Shown here: piece by piece, positions 7,316-9,044 of the stretch
Numbering within the stretch: position 1 is the first letter of the stretch
Layout: every line of letters begins with the position of its first letter
Assembly: GCA_005881055.1 (NCBI GenBank)
Contig: VBHW01000042.1
Span: forward strand, 9,816-18,859
Length of the DNA stretch: 9,044 bases
Direction: 5' to 3'
Source: Chloroflexota bacterium
GTDB lineage: Bacteria; Chloroflexota; Limnocylindria; Limnocylindrales; CSP1-4
Made by a program: the position numbers and the translations under genes
Notes under the pieces: model-generated
Told to the model about the DNA's origin: nothing
The model's database searches: none
What the model saw: only the letters and a program-made list of their open reading frames with translations

Positions 7316-8294
7316 GGCGGTCACGGGTGCGGAGACGCGCGAGCTTCGCGTGCCCGACGGGAGCGCTCATGTGCGCGTCGATCGCTTCGTGACCGATGCG
7401 ACCGGACTGTCACGCAGCCGCGTCCAGCGCCTCATCGCGGCGGGTCACCTGACCGCCGCCGGCCGCGCGCTCCGCGCGAACGCGATCGTCGGGCCGGGCG
7501 CCGAGCTCCGGCTCGTCATCCCGCCACCCGAGCCGCTCGAGATGCTCCCGGAGCCGGACATCCCCGTCCGGGTCGTCCACGAGGATGCCGACGTCCTCAT
7601 CGTCGACAAGCCCGCCGGCCTCGTCGTCCACCCGTCGCCGGGCCACGACACGGGCACCCTCGTGAACGCGCTCCTGGGGCGTGCCGCCGCGAACGGGACG
7701 GCGGGCGCGGACGCGAAGCCGGAGCTCGGGAGCATCGGCGGCGTCCGCCGGCCGGGGATCGTCCACCGCCTCGACCGCGATACGAGCGGCCTCCTCATGG
7801 TCGCCAAGAACGACGCGGCCCAGGCGAGCCTGCAGGCCCAGCTCAAGGCACGGCGCGTGAAGAAGACGTACCTCGCGCTCGTCCACGGCAACGTCGCTGC
7901 GGCCCTCGGCCGGATCGAAGCGCCGATCGGGCGCGATCCGAAGCACCGGATGCGGATGGCGGTCGTGCCCGACGGGAGGGCCTCGACCACGGGTTACAGG
8001 GTCCGCGAGCGCTTCCCCGAGTGGACGCTCCTCGAGGTCGACCTCGTGACCGGGCGGACGCACCAGATCCGCGTCCATCTCGCCGCGATCGGCCACCCTG
8101 TTGCGGGCGACCCGATCTACGGGACCGGCAGGTCGCGGCGGGGTCCGGAGGGGCTCGGTCGGATGTTCCTGCACGCGTGGCGGATCGAGCTCAACGCGCC
8201 GTCCGACGGACACCTCATCCGGGCGGAGGCAGACCTGCCTCCGGAGCTGGCAGGCGTGCTCGACGACCTGCGCGCTCGGCGGTCGACGGCATGA
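7299..8294 (+). CDS. rluD: RluA/RluD-family 23S rRNA pseudouridine synthase
   Basis: Encodes 331 residues from GTG 7299, which lies inside the lspA 3' end (17-bp overlap). I chose it because it leaves a short lead before the S4 domain and is the only nearby in-frame initiator; the next GTG, at 7372, would cut into that domain. No clear SD is seen, so translation probably depends on termination of lspA. Residues about 24-75 form an S4 RNA-binding domain (VRVDRFV...LSRSRVQRLIAAG). The catalytic domain shows VDKPAGLVVHP, then GIVHRLDRDTSGLLMVAKN with catalytic Asp D159, and TGRTHQIRVHLAAIGHPVAGDPIYG. Such enzymes isomerise specific uridines in 23S rRNA; the target site cannot be fixed from sequence. 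An rluD-like gene right after lspA is a known arrangement (Bacillus ylyB follows lspA). It could equally be named RluA-family. Confidence 0.93.
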   Translation: MVQQPEAVTGAETRELRVPDGSAHVRVDRFVTDATGLSRSRVQRLIAAGHLTAAGRALRANAIVGPGAELRLVIPPPEPLEMLPEPDIPVRVVHEDADVLIVDKPAGLVVHPSPGHDTGTLVNALLGRAAANGTAGADAKPELGSIGGVRRPGIVHRLDRDTSGLLMVAKNDAAQASLQAQLKARRVKKTYLALVHGNVAAALGRIEAPIGRDPKHRMRMAVVPDGRASTTGYRVRERFPEWTLLEVDLVTGRTHQIRVHLAAIGHPVAGDPIYGTGRSRRGPEGLGRMFLHAWRIELNAPSDGHLIRAEADLPPELAGVLDDLRARRSTA

Positions 8295-8895
8295 GCGACG
8301 TCGCACGCGGTTCGTCCGGGGGCCCCGGCAAGCCCGGCACGCTGCTCGTCATCATCAGCGGCCCGTCCGGCGTCGGCAAGGACACGATCATCGAGGAGCT
8401 GCGCGGCCGGCCGCGGATGCGCGCCGCGTACTTCGTCGTCACGTGCACGACACGCGGGAGACGCCCGGGCGAGGTCGACGGGGTCGACTACCACTTCCTG
8501 AGCCCCGAGCGCTTCCGCGGCCTGGAGGAGGCAACCGCTACGGGACGCCGCGGGCCGAGGTGGCCCGGGCGCTGGCCGACGGCCAGGACGTCATCCTCAA
8601 GATCGACGTCCAGGGCGCGCAGGACGTCAAGGCGCGGGTGCCCGAGGCGGTCCTCATCTTCGTCGTGCCACCCTCCGAAGAGGCGCTCGTCCAGCGGCTC
8701 CGGGCGCGGGCCACGGAATCCGCCGAGGAGCTCGAGATCCGCCAGCGCAACGCCGCGGTCGAGCTCGCCCTCCAGGACATGTACGACCACGTCGTGGTGA
8801 ACGAGACGGGCCAGGTCGCCCGGACGGCCGAGCACATCGAGGAGATCATCGCGTCCGAGCGGGCGGCCCACCCGGAGCGGCAGGTCGTCGTCTGA
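8291..8895 (+). pseudogene. gmk: guanylate kinase, interrupted by a frame-changing internal deletion (or an assembly error)
   Basis: Guanylate kinase phosphorylates GMP to GDP with ATP in the cytoplasm. The ATG at 8291 overlaps the previous stop (ATGA). The first frame gives a P-loop GPSGVGKDT (residues 24-32), then TTRGRRPGEVDGVDYHF (53-69) and SPERFRGLEE up to base 8530. After that the family sequence continues only in the -1 frame, from base 8530: GNRYGTPRAEVARALADG, then DVILKIDVQGAQDV, LIFVVPPSEEAL, and DHVVVNE, to the TGA at 8893-8895. Compared with the family, about 11 residues carrying the FLExAxxxG part of the GMP site are missing at the junction, consistent with loss of about 34 bp. 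Read without correction, translation would run to 8800 with an unrelated tail. Everything else looks intact, so the damage is recent or artefactual. An essential gene makes an assembly error quite possible. Confidence 0.9.
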
Positions 8896-8901
8896 GGCGC
8901 C

Positions 8902-8922
8902 CCCGCCGGTTCGCCGGCCGGG
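8902..8922 (+). terminator. hairpin with UUCG loop after gmk, possible operon terminator
   Basis: GCCGG (8905-8909) and CCGGC (8914-8918) enclose a TTCG tetraloop. The stem extends by CCC (8902-8904) pairing with GGG (8920-8922) across a bulged C at 8919, giving eight pairs. It begins 7 nt after the gmk stop, where transcription of the cluster could end. The loop is closed by G-C rather than the especially stable C-G, and there is no T-tract downstream. Confidence 0.35.
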
Positions 8923-8973
8923 CGGACGCGGCCGGTGTCCCGCGCGGATGGGTCTGGGATCAGGCCGCGCTGC

Positions 8974-8979
8974 GACAAT
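8974..8979 (+). promoter_or_regulatory. GACAAT, possible -10 element for a gene starting at 8989
   Basis: GACAAT in an otherwise GC-rich stretch ends 9 nt before GTG 8989. This predicts a start near 8986, about 3 nt upstream of the GTG. The first base departs from the T of TANNNT, and no -35 hexamer is apparent at the right distance. Support is positional only. Confidence 0.25.
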
Positions 8980-8988
8980 GACCCGGTC

Positions 8989-9044
8989 GTGATCGGATCG
9001 TCCGAGGCGGGTTCGTCCGTCGCCGCACCGCCCGCACCCGGGAC
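8989..9044 (+). CDS. possible start of the next gene, truncated by the window edge
   Basis: GTG at 8989 opens a frame that runs without a stop to the right edge (18 full codons: MIGSSEAGSSVAAPPAPG). The composition is Ala/Ser/Pro/Gly rich, as is common at N-termini of GC-rich proteins, and too short to identify. There is no SD upstream. A -10-like GACAAT just before it would give a nearly leaderless message. A tiny ATG frame (8978-8992, MTRS) ends across this GTG and is probably chance. The coding status is uncertain. Confidence 0.35.
   Translation, partial: MIGSSEAGSSVAAPPAPG

Noticed and set aside
8516..8545. Programmed ribosomal frameshifting in gmk
   Set aside because: There is no slippery heptamer, and a shift alone would not restore the roughly 11 missing conserved residues.
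8117..8978. Minus-strand frames opposite gmk and the 3' non-coding region
   Set aside because: They mirror the gmk and rluD coding strand, lack motifs and have no start signals.
8896..8988. A small RNA or small protein gene downstream of gmk
   Set aside because: Apart from the hairpin at 8902-8922 and a weak -10-like site there is no tRNA-like fold or SD-led frame; short ATG frames at 8948 and 8978 both end at the same TGA (8990-8992) without support.
1..9044. CRISPR arrays, insertion sequences, tRNA or rRNA genes, defence or phage genes
   Set aside because: No spaced direct repeats, terminal inverted repeats, transposase motifs or RNA gene signatures were seen; all sizeable frames with motifs are envelope or housekeeping genes.

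Overview
The window is a very GC-rich bacterial chromosomal segment with tightly packed genes and strong G/C preference at third codon positions. LytR-CpsA-Psr (LCP) and LspA proteins, a eukaryotic-like (type 2) isoleucyl-tRNA synthetase, non-ATG starts and leaderless-looking promoters would suit a high-GC, probably monoderm lineage. Chloroflexota (Limnocylindria-like) or a relative is my best guess. This is inference from gene style only, with no marker-gene proof.

Layout. Bases 2-1531 (+) hold the C-terminal part of a membrane family-2 glycosyltransferase whose N-terminus lies off the left edge. It converges on an LCP-family glycopolymer transferase at 1570-3357 (-), with only 38 bp between the two stop codons and a GC-rich hairpin spanning the junction. 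A 58-bp divergent spacer (3358-3415) separates the LCP gene from a rightward cluster: ileS (3416-6760), lspA (6800-7315), an RluA/RluD-type pseudouridine synthase (7299-8294) and gmk (8291-8895). After a hairpin and about 90 bp of non-coding DNA, a new reading frame may begin at 8989 and run off the right edge.

How the genes relate. The left half concerns the cell envelope: a processive-type membrane glycosyltransferase and an enzyme family that attaches glycopolymers to the wall. The right half is a housekeeping operon: isoleucine charging of tRNA, lipoprotein signal peptide cleavage, 23S rRNA modification and GMP phosphorylation. Intergenic gaps shrink along this operon (39 bp, then a 17-bp overlap, then an ATGA overlap), so translational coupling is likely.

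Most notable points. (1) The IleRS active-site HIGH signature reads GVHH, the swapped form associated with extreme mupirocin resistance in IleRS2, and its KMSKS loop reads PMHKS. (2) gmk is broken near base 8530: about 34 bp encoding part of the GMP-binding site appear to be missing, with a frame change. (3) The ileS/LCP spacer carries TAGGATA, which reads as a TANNNT -10 element on both strands and predicts a leaderless LCP mRNA. (4) The only well-placed Shine-Dalgarno for lspA points to a CTG start. I found no RNA genes, CRISPR arrays, insertion sequences or tandem repeats, and no evidence of a wholly new system.
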